The notes beneath the pieces were generated by a model. The model was given only the letters and a program-made list of their open reading frames with translations. It was not told the origin of the DNA and did not search any database. Positions 9,306-17,199 of a stretch of DNA of 64,000 nucleotides are shown piece after piece. The translations under genes and the position numbers were made by a program. This stretch comes from Mycobacterium senriense (GTDB lineage: Bacteria; Actinomycetota; Actinomycetes; Mycobacteriales; Mycobacteriaceae), in assembly GCF_019668465.1 (NCBI RefSeq), contig NZ_AP024828.1, positions 3,968,001 through 4,032,000 on the forward strand, written 5' to 3'. How positions within the stretch are numbered: position 1 is the stretch's first letter; each line of letters starts with the position of its first letter.

Positions 9306-10123
9306 TGGCGGCCCTTGACGCCCTGAACGACTGGCCGGTCGGGGCCGCCGCCGCAGCGGTGGTTGGCCCGGGCGGCGTGCTGGCCAGCCACGGCGACACC
9401 GAGCGGGTGTTCGAGCTGGCCTCGGTGACCAAGCCGCTGGCGGCCCGGGCCGTGCAGGTCGCCGTCGAGGAAGGCGCAGTCGAGCTCGACACGCCGGCCG
9501 GCCCGCCCGGTGCGACCGTCCGCCACCTGCTTGCCCACACCTCGGGTCTGTCGATGCACGACGACCGGGTGCTGGCCGTGCCCGGCACTCGCCGGATCTA
9601 CTCCAACCAGGGCTTCACCGTGCTGGGCCAGACTGTGGAGCAGGAGACCGGCATCGAGTTTGCGCGCTACCTGACCGAGGCGGTGTGCGAGCCGCTGGGC
9701 ATGGCGGCGACCGAGCTGCACGGCGGCGCGGTGGCCGCCGGCTTCGGAGCGCGGTCGACGGTGGCCGACCTGGCGGCGTTCGCCGGGGACCTGCTGCGCC
9801 CGGCGACGGTCTCGCAGGGCCTGCATGCCGACGCGACGACGGTGCAATTTCCCGGTCTGGACGGCGTCCTGCCCGGTTACGGGGTGCAGCGGCCCAACGA
9901 TTGGGGGCTGGGTTTCGAGCTCCGGGACACGAAATCGCCGCACTGGACGGGCGCGCAGAATTCCGCGCGAACGTACGGCCATTTTGGCCAAGCAGGCGGT
10001 TTCATCTGGGCAGATCCCGAAAAAGACCTGGCGCTGGTGGTCCTCACGGACCGGGATTTCGGGGAGTGGGCGCTGCGGCCGTGGCCGGCGATTTCGGACG
10101 CCGTGATAGCCGATTACAGCTAG
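9305..10123 (+). CDS. Serine beta-lactamase/penicillin-binding-like hydrolase (Rv2257c-like)
   Basis: A protein of 272 residues of the class C beta-lactamase-like (COG1680) family. It shows the catalytic SVTK motif (SxxK), YSNQG (YxN) and a C-terminal GHFGQAGG (HxG-like). HTSGLSMHD is also typical. There is no signal peptide, so it is probably cytosolic. Such enzymes act as esterases or peptidases more often than as beta-lactamases. The ATG at 9305 overlaps the upstream stop (TGATG); a GTG at 9302 is also possible. It is co-transcribed with the preceding methyltransferase, as in M. tuberculosis. Confidence 0.85.
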   Translation: MAALDALNDWPVGAAAAAVVGPGGVLASHGDTERVFELASVTKPLAARAVQVAVEEGAVELDTPAGPPGATVRHLLAHTSGLSMHDDRVLAVPGTRRIYSNQGFTVLGQTVEQETGIEFARYLTEAVCEPLGMAATELHGGAVAAGFGARSTVADLAAFAGDLLRPATVSQGLHADATTVQFPGLDGVLPGYGVQRPNDWGLGFELRDTKSPHWTGAQNSARTYGHFGQAGGFIWADPEKDLALVVLTDRDFGEWALRPWPAISDAVIADYS

Positions 10124-10275
10124 TGGGAAATGCACACTAGCGCAACACGGGTATCACAAGGCACAATAGACACGCACGACACACAAAAAACCGAAGATTT
10201 CAAGCAAGCTGCCCTGTTTGTCGGGTCCGCAGGTCGTTGGGGAAGACGTCCCTCGTGGAACCGAAGGAGCAGGAA

Positions 10276-10788
10276 ATGCGAGCGTCGAATCAATTCGCCG
10301 ACGTGACGACCGGCGTGGTGTACGTGCACGCGTCACCCGCGGCGGTTTGCCCGCATGTCGAGTGGGCGTTGTCGTCGTCCCTGGGTGCCAAGGCGAATCT
10401 GAACTGGACGCCCCAGCCGGCGATGCCCGGACAGCTGCGCGCGGTCACCAACTGGGTCGGGCCGGTGGGCACCGGAGCCAAACTGGCCAACGCGCTGCGG
10501 TCCTGGTCCGTGCTGCGGTTCGAGGTCACCGAGGACCCCAGCCCCGGCCTCGACGGACACCGGTTCAGCCACACCCCGCAGCTTGGCCTGTGGAGCGGGG
10601 CGATGAGTGCCAACGGCGACATCATGGTCGGGGAGATGCGGCTGCGGGCGATGATGGCCCAGGGCGCCGACACCCTGGCCGCGGAATTGGACTCGGTGCT
10701 CGGCACGGCCTGGGACGAGGCGCTCGAGGCCTACCGCGACGGCGGCGACGCCGGCGAGGTGACCTGGCTCAGCCGGGGCGTCGGTTAG
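10276..10788 (+). CDS. DUF3145 family protein (Rv2256c-like)
   Basis: A protein of 170 residues conserved across mycobacteria and other actinobacteria. The ATG at 10276 follows a GGAGCAGGA ribosome site; an in-frame ATG at 10237 is less well placed. No membrane segment or catalytic motif is evident. The function is unknown. The 150 bp before it are noticeably richer in A and T than the surroundings and probably contain its promoter. Confidence 0.85.
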   Translation: MRASNQFADVTTGVVYVHASPAAVCPHVEWALSSSLGAKANLNWTPQPAMPGQLRAVTNWVGPVGTGAKLANALRSWSVLRFEVTEDPSPGLDGHRFSHTPQLGLWSGAMSANGDIMVGEMRLRAMMAQGADTLAAELDSVLGTAWDEALEAYRDGGDAGEVTWLSRGVG

Positions 10789-10852
10789 TCGATCGGCGGC
10801 TCAGCCCAGCGTGACGCTGCAGTCACAGTCGGCGTCGTGCGTGACCGTATCG

Positions 10853-11791
10853 TCACGTTCGAGGCGAAGTGGTGCGGTTCGGGCGCAGAATCTGCAGAGC
10901 GCCCGCAACCACCGAGATCTCGGCCGGTAGCGCGCAGGCGAAGTCGCCGTCGGCGTAGACGTTGATGCCGGGGCACTCGACGTGGATGGATTTGGCCCGC
11001 GCCGTGCGCACCTCGTCGAGGTTGATGTGGGTGCCCTTCATGACGGTGGGGAACAGGCGAACCAGCTTGGTGCGCGATGCCTCGTGCACCATGGTGATGT
11101 CGAGCAGACCGTCCGTGTGGTCGGCGCCGGGGCAGATCTGCAGCCCGCCGCCGTAGCTGCGGGTGTTGCCGAAGGCGGCGAGCGTGATATCCGCGTGGAG
11201 CTCTTTGCCGTCGAGCACCATGCGAAATGGCAAGAGCCGCAGCTGTGACAGCTCGGCGAGCATCGCGACGTAATAGCGCAGCCGGCCGTGCGGCCAGCTC
11301 ATCCGGTTTGCACGATCGGTGACCAGCGAATCGAAGCCGGTGGCCGCCACGGTGCCGAACCATTTCTCGGCCCCGCTGCTGTCCCGGATCAGGCCCAGGT
11401 CAATGGATTCCGTGCAGCCGTCGACGACGACGTCCGCGGCGGCCTCGGCGTCCTTGGTGGGGATGCCGAATTCGCGGGCGTGGTCGTTGCCGGTGCCGGC
11501 CGGAATCACGCCCAGCGGAATCTCGGTGCCCGCCAACACCTGCAGGGCGTTGGAGACGACGCCGTCGCCTCCGGTCACCATAACCGCGTCGGTGCCCTTC
11601 TCCATCGCCGCGCCGACCAGGTAGCGCGCGTCTTGCGCGTCGTCGCCGATGATTTCGACGACCTCCACCCCGCGGCGGTGCAGCCGGGCGATCGCGAGCT
11701 GGGCGGCGCGGACCGCGGCGCCGTGGCCCGACACCGGATTGGTCAGCGCGATCACCTTGCCGATCTCTCGACGGCGCAGCTCGCCCGTCAC
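10853..11791 (-). CDS. Diacylglycerol kinase, DagK family (Rv2252-like)
   Basis: A protein of 312 residues, a lipid kinase of the DAGK_cat fold. It contains the nucleotide motif VTGGDGVVSNAL (about residues 70-81) and PAGTGNDHAREF. M. tuberculosis Rv2252 phosphorylates diacylglycerol and feeds phosphatidylinositol mannoside synthesis. The GTG start at 11791 yields VTGELRRREIGKV, matching that family's N-terminus, and overlaps the upstream flavoprotein stop by 4 bp (GTGA). The two genes therefore look like one translationally coupled unit for glycerolipid metabolism. Confidence 0.9.
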   Translation of the reverse strand: MTGELRRREIGKVIALTNPVSGHGAAVRAAQLAIARLHRRGVEVVEIIGDDAQDARYLVGAAMEKGTDAVMVTGGDGVVSNALQVLAGTEIPLGVIPAGTGNDHAREFGIPTKDAEAAADVVVDGCTESIDLGLIRDSSGAEKWFGTVAATGFDSLVTDRANRMSWPHGRLRYYVAMLAELSQLRLLPFRMVLDGKELHADITLAAFGNTRSYGGGLQICPGADHTDGLLDITMVHEASRTKLVRLFPTVMKGTHINLDEVRTARAKSIHVECPGINVYADGDFACALPAEISVVAGALQILRPNRTTSPRT

Positions 11792-13398
11792 GGAATGAGC
11801 TTGCCGGGGTTGAGAATTCCGGCCGGATCCAGTGTCGCCTTGACCGCGCGTAACACCTGCACTCCCAGCTCGCCGATCTCGTCGCGCATCCACGGCCGGT
11901 GGTCGACTCCGACCGCATGGTGGTGGGTGATGGTCCCGCCGTTGGCCATGATGGCATCCGACGCGGCCTTTTTGGCGGTTTTCCACTGCTCGATCGGGTT
12001 GTCCCGTTGCCCGGCGACGACGGTGAAGTACAACGACGCGCCGGTGGGGTAGACGTGCGAGATGTGACACATCACCAGGGCCGGTGTGCCGGTCGCGGCG
12101 AGCGCCTCAGTAAGTGCTTGGGTGACAGCCGCTTTCAGCGCGGGGACATTGGACCAGTCGGTCGCTGTCTCCAGCGTTTCGCACAGCGCGCCCGCCGCGA
12201 GCAGCGAATCGCGCAGGTAGGGTGCGCCGAATCGGCCGCGCTCCCAGGCCTGCGCCGGACTGTCGCCCAGCGAGGTTCCGCCCTGGGCGGCCAGCAGCGC
12301 GCTGGTTTCGGCGTGCCGGCTTTCGACGTGTTCCCCGGTGCCCTCGAACATGGTGATGGCCAGGCATCCGCCGGTGATCTGAGATTCGCCGATCGCCTCG
12401 GTGGTGGCCAGGTTGACACCGGTCTCGGCCTCGTCGGAGAGCCGAATGACGGTGGGGCCGGTGGCATTTTGGGTGACGGCGCGCAGGGCAGCGGCCCCGG
12501 TCTCGAAGTCGGGGAACGACCACGCCTCGTAGCGGACGGCTTCCGGCGCGCGGTGCACACGCAACCGCACCCGGGTGATGACGCCCAGGGTGCCCTCCGA
12601 GCCGATCAACAGCTGGCGCAGGTCGGGGCCTGCGGCGGATTCCGGTGCGCGACCCAGATCCAGGGTGCCCACCGGAGTGACCACGCGCAGGCCGCGCACC
12701 ATGTCGTTGAACCGGCCGTAGCCCGCCGAGTCCTGACCGGACGAGCGGGTCGCGGCGAAGCCGCCGATGGTGGCGTACTCAAAGCTCTGTGGGAAATGGC
12801 CGAGCGAAAAGCCTTGTGCGCCAAGGAGACGTTCGGCCTCCGGTCCGGTGACCCCGGCCCCGAAAACGGCCTGCCCGGACACGTCGTCCAGCGAGACCAG
12901 TTGGTCGAAGCGGCGAAGGTCAAGCGAGACGACGGCGGCGAACTCCGCACGGTGGGGGTCGAGCCCACCGACCACGCTGGTGCCCCCGCCGAAGGGAACG
13001 ACGGCGATGCGATGCTGCGAGCAGTAGCGCAGGATTGCGGCAACGGCGTCGTCATCGCCGGGAAGCAACACCGCGTCGGGCGCATCCTGGACCCCTTGGT
13101 CGTTGCGACGCAGCAGGTCGATGGTGGATTTGCCGCCCGCGTGCAGCAACCGATCGGGGTCGGCCGTGCGGCAGTATGCGGCGCCGACGATGGCGGCCAG
13201 TGCGTCCCGATCGGACTGCGACAAAGCCGACGGGCGCACTTGCACCTGGTCGGATCGCAGTTCGGCCGTGCGGGACCCCTCGACCCCCACGGCCTGCTGC
13301 AGCAATGACCGGATCTCCTCCGAGAGCGGCTTGGCTGCGCCGGGATCGCCCCACGCGTTCCATTTCATCGGCGGCAACAGCCCCTGGGGATCGGTCAT
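11788..13398 (-). CDS. FAD-binding alkyl-dihydroxyacetonephosphate synthase-like flavoprotein (Rv2251-like)
   Basis: A protein of 536 residues of the vanillyl-alcohol-oxidase/PCMH flavoprotein superfamily. The N-terminus MKWNAWGDPG and C-terminus HHHAVGVDHRPWM are signatures of alkyl-DHAP synthases. The FAD pyrophosphate site is PFGGGTSVVGG, followed by RSSGQDSAGYGRF and LIGSEGTLGVIT. Plasmalogen-type ether lipids are not typical of mycobacteria, so the true substrate is uncertain; glycerol-phosphate-linked chemistry is likely given its neighbours. The start at 13398 lies 17 bp from the divergent TetR gene and lacks a ribosome site, so its transcript may be leaderless. Confidence 0.88.
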   Translation of the reverse strand: MTDPQGLLPPMKWNAWGDPGAAKPLSEEIRSLLQQAVGVEGSRTAELRSDQVQVRPSALSQSDRDALAAIVGAAYCRTADPDRLLHAGGKSTIDLLRRNDQGVQDAPDAVLLPGDDDAVAAILRYCSQHRIAVVPFGGGTSVVGGLDPHRAEFAAVVSLDLRRFDQLVSLDDVSGQAVFGAGVTGPEAERLLGAQGFSLGHFPQSFEYATIGGFAATRSSGQDSAGYGRFNDMVRGLRVVTPVGTLDLGRAPESAAGPDLRQLLIGSEGTLGVITRVRLRVHRAPEAVRYEAWSFPDFETGAAALRAVTQNATGPTVIRLSDEAETGVNLATTEAIGESQITGGCLAITMFEGTGEHVESRHAETSALLAAQGGTSLGDSPAQAWERGRFGAPYLRDSLLAAGALCETLETATDWSNVPALKAAVTQALTEALAATGTPALVMCHISHVYPTGASLYFTVVAGQRDNPIEQWKTAKKAASDAIMANGGTITHHHAVGVDHRPWMRDEIGELGVQVLRAVKATLDPAGILNPGKLIP

Positions 13399-13400
13399 GC

Positions 13401-13433
13401 GTTACAGTATTACATATGTTGTCAATCCGTAAC
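13401..13433. promoter_or_regulatory. Candidate TetR operator and leaderless promoter
   Basis: The two halves GTTACAGTATTAC (13401-13413) and GTCAATCCGTAAC (13421-13433) form an imperfect inverted repeat matching at GTTACnG..T.AC. It lies across the tiny gap between the divergent flavoprotein and tetR genes and runs into the tetR start. On the plus strand TACAGT (13403-13408) is a TANNNT -10 element 7 bp from the tetR ATG, which suits a leaderless mRNA. Autoregulation is inferred. Confidence 0.5.
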
Positions 13434-13985
13434 GCCGAGTTGGACACCGGCGAGCGCATCCTTGCGGCAGCCGCCAGTTGCGTGGTGGATTTCGGCGTGG
13501 ACCGGGTGACCCTCGCCGAGATAGCCCGGCGCGCGGGCGTCAGCAGGCCGACGGTGTACCGGCGCTGGCCGGACACGCCCTCGATCGTGGCGGCGTTGCT
13601 GACCCAGCACATCACCGAGGTGATGCGCGACGCCCCATTGCTCGGCAACGATCGGGAATCGCTTGTGCGACAGATAGTTACGGTGACCGATCTGTTGCGG
13701 GCGGACAAGTTGGTGATGTCGGTGCTGCACTCGGATCTCGCGTCGACGTACATCACCGAACGCCTGGGGACCAGCCAGCGCATGTTGATTGACGCGCTCG
13801 CCGCCCGGCTGCGGATGGCCCAGCGGCACGGCAGCGTCCGGCTCGGCGACCCCGTCCAGATGGCGACCATGGTGTTGCTGATCGCCCAGTCCACCATTCA
13901 GTCGGCGGGGATCGTCGAACCGATGCTCGACGCCGACGCGCTGGCCACCGAGCTGGCCTACTCGCTGAACGGATACTTGTCGTGA
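13416..13985 (+). CDS. TetR family transcriptional regulator (Rv2250c-like)
   Basis: A protein of 189 residues. The N-terminal helix-turn-helix is clear: RILAAAASCVVDFG, then VTLAEIARRAGVSRPTVYRRW, then a divergent ligand-binding domain. The ATG at 13416 starts within the candidate operator and has no ribosome site. The gene precedes glpD1 with a 4-bp overlap (GTGA), so it is probably co-transcribed with it. It may also control the divergent flavoprotein-DagK unit. Together the genes suggest regulation of glycerol-3-phosphate and glycerolipid metabolism. Confidence 0.9.
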   Translation: MLSIRNAELDTGERILAAAASCVVDFGVDRVTLAEIARRAGVSRPTVYRRWPDTPSIVAALLTQHITEVMRDAPLLGNDRESLVRQIVTVTDLLRADKLVMSVLHSDLASTYITERLGTSQRMLIDALAARLRMAQRHGSVRLGDPVQMATMVLLIAQSTIQSAGIVEPMLDADALATELAYSLNGYLS

Positions 13986-15523
13986 TACCCGATCCGACCG
14001 CGCTGAACGCCGCCCGCCGCGCCACCGACCTGGCCGCACTCGCCGACGGGGAGGCGCTGGACGTCATCGTGATCGGCGGCGGCATCACCGGCGCCGGCAT
14101 CGCGCTGGATGCCGCGGCGCGCGGCCTGCGGGTGGCGCTGGTGGAAAAGCACGATCTGGCGTTCGGCACCAGCCGCTGGAGTTCCAAGCTCGTGCACGGC
14201 GGGCTGCGCTACCTGGCGACCGGCAACGTGGGCATCGCTCGGCGCAGCGCCATCGAGCGCGGAATCCTGATGACGCGCAACGCCCCCCACCTGGTTCACG
14301 CGATGCCCCAGTTGGTTCCGTTGCTGCCGTCGATGAGCCCGGGAAAGCGGGCCCTGGTGCGCGGCGGTTTCCTGGCCGGTGACGCGCTGCGGTTCCTCGC
14401 CGGCACCCCGGCGTCGACCCTGCCGCGCTCGCGCCGGGTTTCGGCCCGGCGCGTCGTGGAGATGGCGCCGACCGTGCGGCGTGACGGCCTGGATGGTGGC
14501 TTTTTGGCCTACGACGGTCAATTGATCGACGACGCCCGACTGGTCACCGCCGTCGCGCGCACCGCGGCGCAACATGGCGCGCGGATCCTGACCCGGGTGT
14601 CGGCTTCGCGGGCCACCGGCACGTCGGTGCGGCTGACCGACCTGCGCGCGGGGGAATCGTTCGACGTGTCGGCGGGCGCGGTCATCAACGCGGCCGGGGT
14701 GTGGGCGGGCGAGATCGACGGCGCGTTGCGGTTGCGGCCCAGTCGCGGCACGCATCTGGTTTTCGATGCCCAGGCCTTCGGCAATCCTGCTGCGGCGCTG
14801 ACGATTCCGATTCCCGGCGAACTCAACCGCTTCGTCTTCGCCATGCCCGAACAACTGGGCCGGGTTTATCTGGGGCTGACCGACGAAGCGGCTTCCGGCC
14901 CGATTCCGGATGTGCCCGAGCCGTCGGTCGACGAGATCACCTTCCTGCTGGACACGGTGAACACCGCAGTGGGCACCGAGCTCACCCCCACCGACGTGAT
15001 CGGCGCCTACGCCGGGCTGCGGCCGCTGATCGACACCGGCGAAGGCCGCACCGCCGACGTCTCCCGCGAGCACGCCGTCGTGGAATCGGCGTCCGGGGTG
15101 ATCAGCGTGATCGGCGGCAAGCTGACCGAATACCGCTACATGGCACAGGATGTGCTGGATCGCGCGATTCGGGTGCGGCGACTGCGGGCCGGGAAATGCC
15201 GGACCGGCAACCTGCCGCTGATCGGGGCCCCGGCCAATCCCGGGGTGATCGCGGTTAGCGACACCGAGCTGCCGGTGTCGCTGGTGCAGCGCTACGGTGC
15301 CGAGGCGCCCAAGGTTGTCGCCGTCGCGACATGCGACCGGCCGACCGAGCCGGTCGTGGACGGAATCGACGTCAGCAGAGCGGAATTCGCCTACGCGATT
15401 ACCCATGAGGGCGCGCTGGATGCCTCCGACATCCTGGACCGGCGGACCCGGATCGGGTTGGTGTCGCGCGATCGGGAACGGGCTATGGGCGTCGCCGAGG
15501 AGTTCCTGGCGCGCTTCGGCTAG
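13982..15523 (+). CDS. glpD1: Aerobic glycerol-3-phosphate dehydrogenase
   Basis: A protein of 513 residues that oxidises sn-glycerol-3-phosphate to DHAP with FAD and passes electrons to the quinone pool at the membrane. The N-terminal dinucleotide motif VIGGGITGAGIALDAA is followed by KHDLAFGTSRWSSKLVHGG, characteristic of GlpD. The C-terminal DAO_C-like domain includes FAYAITHEGALDASDILDRR. The GTG start at 13982 overlaps the tetR stop. The position equals glpD1 (Rv2249c) of M. tuberculosis. Confidence 0.94.
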   Translation: MIPDPTALNAARRATDLAALADGEALDVIVIGGGITGAGIALDAAARGLRVALVEKHDLAFGTSRWSSKLVHGGLRYLATGNVGIARRSAIERGILMTRNAPHLVHAMPQLVPLLPSMSPGKRALVRGGFLAGDALRFLAGTPASTLPRSRRVSARRVVEMAPTVRRDGLDGGFLAYDGQLIDDARLVTAVARTAAQHGARILTRVSASRATGTSVRLTDLRAGESFDVSAGAVINAAGVWAGEIDGALRLRPSRGTHLVFDAQAFGNPAAALTIPIPGELNRFVFAMPEQLGRVYLGLTDEAASGPIPDVPEPSVDEITFLLDTVNTAVGTELTPTDVIGAYAGLRPLIDTGEGRTADVSREHAVVESASGVISVIGGKLTEYRYMAQDVLDRAIRVRRLRAGKCRTGNLPLIGAPANPGVIAVSDTELPVSLVQRYGAEAPKVVAVATCDRPTEPVVDGIDVSRAEFAYAITHEGALDASDILDRRTRIGLVSRDRERAMGVAEEFLARFG

Positions 15524-15568
15524 AGCGCCCGCCCAGTGTCTCCATGCCACGGATTCACATATTGATAG

Positions 15569-15579
15569 TTAGTATCTAA
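15569..15579. promoter_or_regulatory. AT-rich dyad upstream of FAD monooxygenase
   Basis: TTAG-TAT-CTAA is a perfect dyad inside an unusually AT-rich stretch (about 15555-15599) just before the monooxygenase gene. It lies about 45 bp ahead of the start. It could be an operator or promoter element for a TetR- or MarR-type regulator. No motif match is known to me. Confidence 0.35.
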
Positions 15580-15624
15580 TGATAGAGACTGTCATTTCGT
15601 TGACTGGGGGTGGAAGGAGGCGAA

Positions 15625-17178
15625 ATGGTTACGCGTGTTCCGGTGCTCATCGTCGGAGCCGGCGTCGGTGGGCTGGCCTCGTCGGCGCTGCTGGCCCAGT
15701 ACGGGGTGCGCTCGCTGCTGGTCGAGAAGCGACGGGAATCCTTCCTCTATCCGAAGGCCCGCAATCTGAGTTTCCGCAGCTCGGAGGTGCTGCGCGGGCT
15801 GGGGCTTCGCGACGAGGTGCGCGCGGTCGCCGAGCATGTCTCGGCGATGGTGGTCAGGCCCACGCTGAACAGCGCCGTGCAAGAACCGGCGCTTGACGTC
15901 GAGGCGATCTTCGCCGGCCTGGACAAGCTGAGCCCCGAGCCTGCGGCACAGTATTGCCCGCAGAGCCGGCTCGAGCCGATCCTGCGCGATGCGGCCCGAC
16001 GAGGCGGCAGCGACGTGCGCTACGGCACGGAGCTGTCCTCGATCGAGATGGACGAGACCGGTGTCACCGCGGTGGTGCGCGACACGGAGTCGGGGGAGTC
16101 GGAGACCGTCCGCGCCGACTATCTCGTCGGCGCCGACGGCGTGCACAGCCCGATCCGTAACCGGCTGGGCATCACCACATCCGGGTACGGCGCGCTGCCG
16201 ATCTACGTCGTCTTCGTCTACTTCCGGGCGCCGTGGCGACGGTTCATCGCGGAGTTGCACGACGGCGACGGCGTGCAGGTGAAGAACGACGACGTGGACG
16301 GGATCTTCCTGATCGTCAAGGACGATTTCGGCATGTTCATCACCACCTACTTTCCCGGAGCGGGCGAGACGGCCGAGCAGTTCACCCCGAAGCGCTGCCG
16401 CGACGTGCTGACCAAAGCCTTCGGCGAGCCGATGGACATCGAGATCATCGAGACGGCGGCGTGGCAACCCTACGAACGGGTGGCTGACCAATTCCGTTGC
16501 GGGCGGGCATTTCTCGTCGGAGATTCGGCGCACACCATGCCGCCGTTCAAGGCCGGGGGGGCCAACACGGCCATTCAGAGCGCCCACAACCTGGCGTGGA
16601 AGCTCGCCGCCGTCCTCGGCGGACACGCCGGTCCCGAACTGCTCGACACCTACCACGCCGAGCGCCATCCGGTGGGCCGATTCGCCGCGCGCCAGTCGCT
16701 CACCGGCCCGTCGGTGGCGCTGCTGCGGGCGGGCGGCGAATTGCCGCAGCTGCCGGCCGATGAGGAGTGCTCGATGTTCGCCCTGCTCATCGGATACCGG
16801 TACCGCTCGACCGCGGTCGTGACAAGCGATGCGGACGGCGACGGCCTGGTGGACGAGCTGCGCGCCCAACCCGGCACCCGGGTGCCGCACGTCTGGGTGC
16901 GCGAGGGCGTCTCGACGCTCGACCTGCTGGGGCCCCGATTCACCGTGCTCTCCGGGGACGAGCGATGGTGTGCGGCAGCGGCTTCGGCGTCGCTGGCCGC
17001 GCATCGCTTCTACAGTGACGAGTGGGCGGCGGTCACCGGACTGCCGTCGGACGGGGCGCTGCTGATTCGCCCGGACGATTTCGTCGGGTGGCGCGCCGAC
17101 GAACTTCCCACCGACCCCGAAGGGGCGCTGCGGCAAGCGCTTTCGGCGATCCTGGGCCCGACACCTCCGCGAGCGTAA
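15625..17178 (+). CDS. FAD-dependent aromatic/polyketide monooxygenase (PheA/TfdB family)
   Basis: A protein of 517 residues. The FAD motifs of group A flavoprotein hydroxylases are present: VLIVGAGVGGLASSALLAQYG (about 7-27), the DG motif DYLVGADGVHS, and the GD motif FLVGDSAHTMPPFKAGG. A C-terminal thioredoxin-like dimerisation domain fits the phenol hydroxylase/TfdB-type group, which includes enzymes of polyketide tailoring and rifampicin monooxygenases. The ATG at 15625 follows AAGGAGG. I do not know a gene between glpD1 and accD6 in M. tuberculosis like this one, so it appears to be an insertion in this lineage. The substrate is unknown. Confidence 0.85.
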   Translation: MVTRVPVLIVGAGVGGLASSALLAQYGVRSLLVEKRRESFLYPKARNLSFRSSEVLRGLGLRDEVRAVAEHVSAMVVRPTLNSAVQEPALDVEAIFAGLDKLSPEPAAQYCPQSRLEPILRDAARRGGSDVRYGTELSSIEMDETGVTAVVRDTESGESETVRADYLVGADGVHSPIRNRLGITTSGYGALPIYVVFVYFRAPWRRFIAELHDGDGVQVKNDDVDGIFLIVKDDFGMFITTYFPGAGETAEQFTPKRCRDVLTKAFGEPMDIEIIETAAWQPYERVADQFRCGRAFLVGDSAHTMPPFKAGGANTAIQSAHNLAWKLAAVLGGHAGPELLDTYHAERHPVGRFAARQSLTGPSVALLRAGGELPQLPADEECSMFALLIGYRYRSTAVVTSDADGDGLVDELRAQPGTRVPHVWVREGVSTLDLLGPRFTVLSGDERWCAAAASASLAAHRFYSDEWAAVTGLPSDGALLIRPDDFVGWRADELPTDPEGALRQALSAILGPTPPRA

Positions 17179-17186
17179 ACACGCTC
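17171..17186. terminator. Short bidirectional hairpin between convergent genes
   Basis: GAGCGT-AAAC-ACGCTC forms a perfect 6-bp stem with a 4-nt loop. It overlaps the monooxygenase stop and precedes the accD6 stop by 14 bp. No U-tract follows on either strand, as is common in mycobacteria. Confidence 0.4.
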
Positions 17187-17199
17187 ACGCGCCGAAAAG

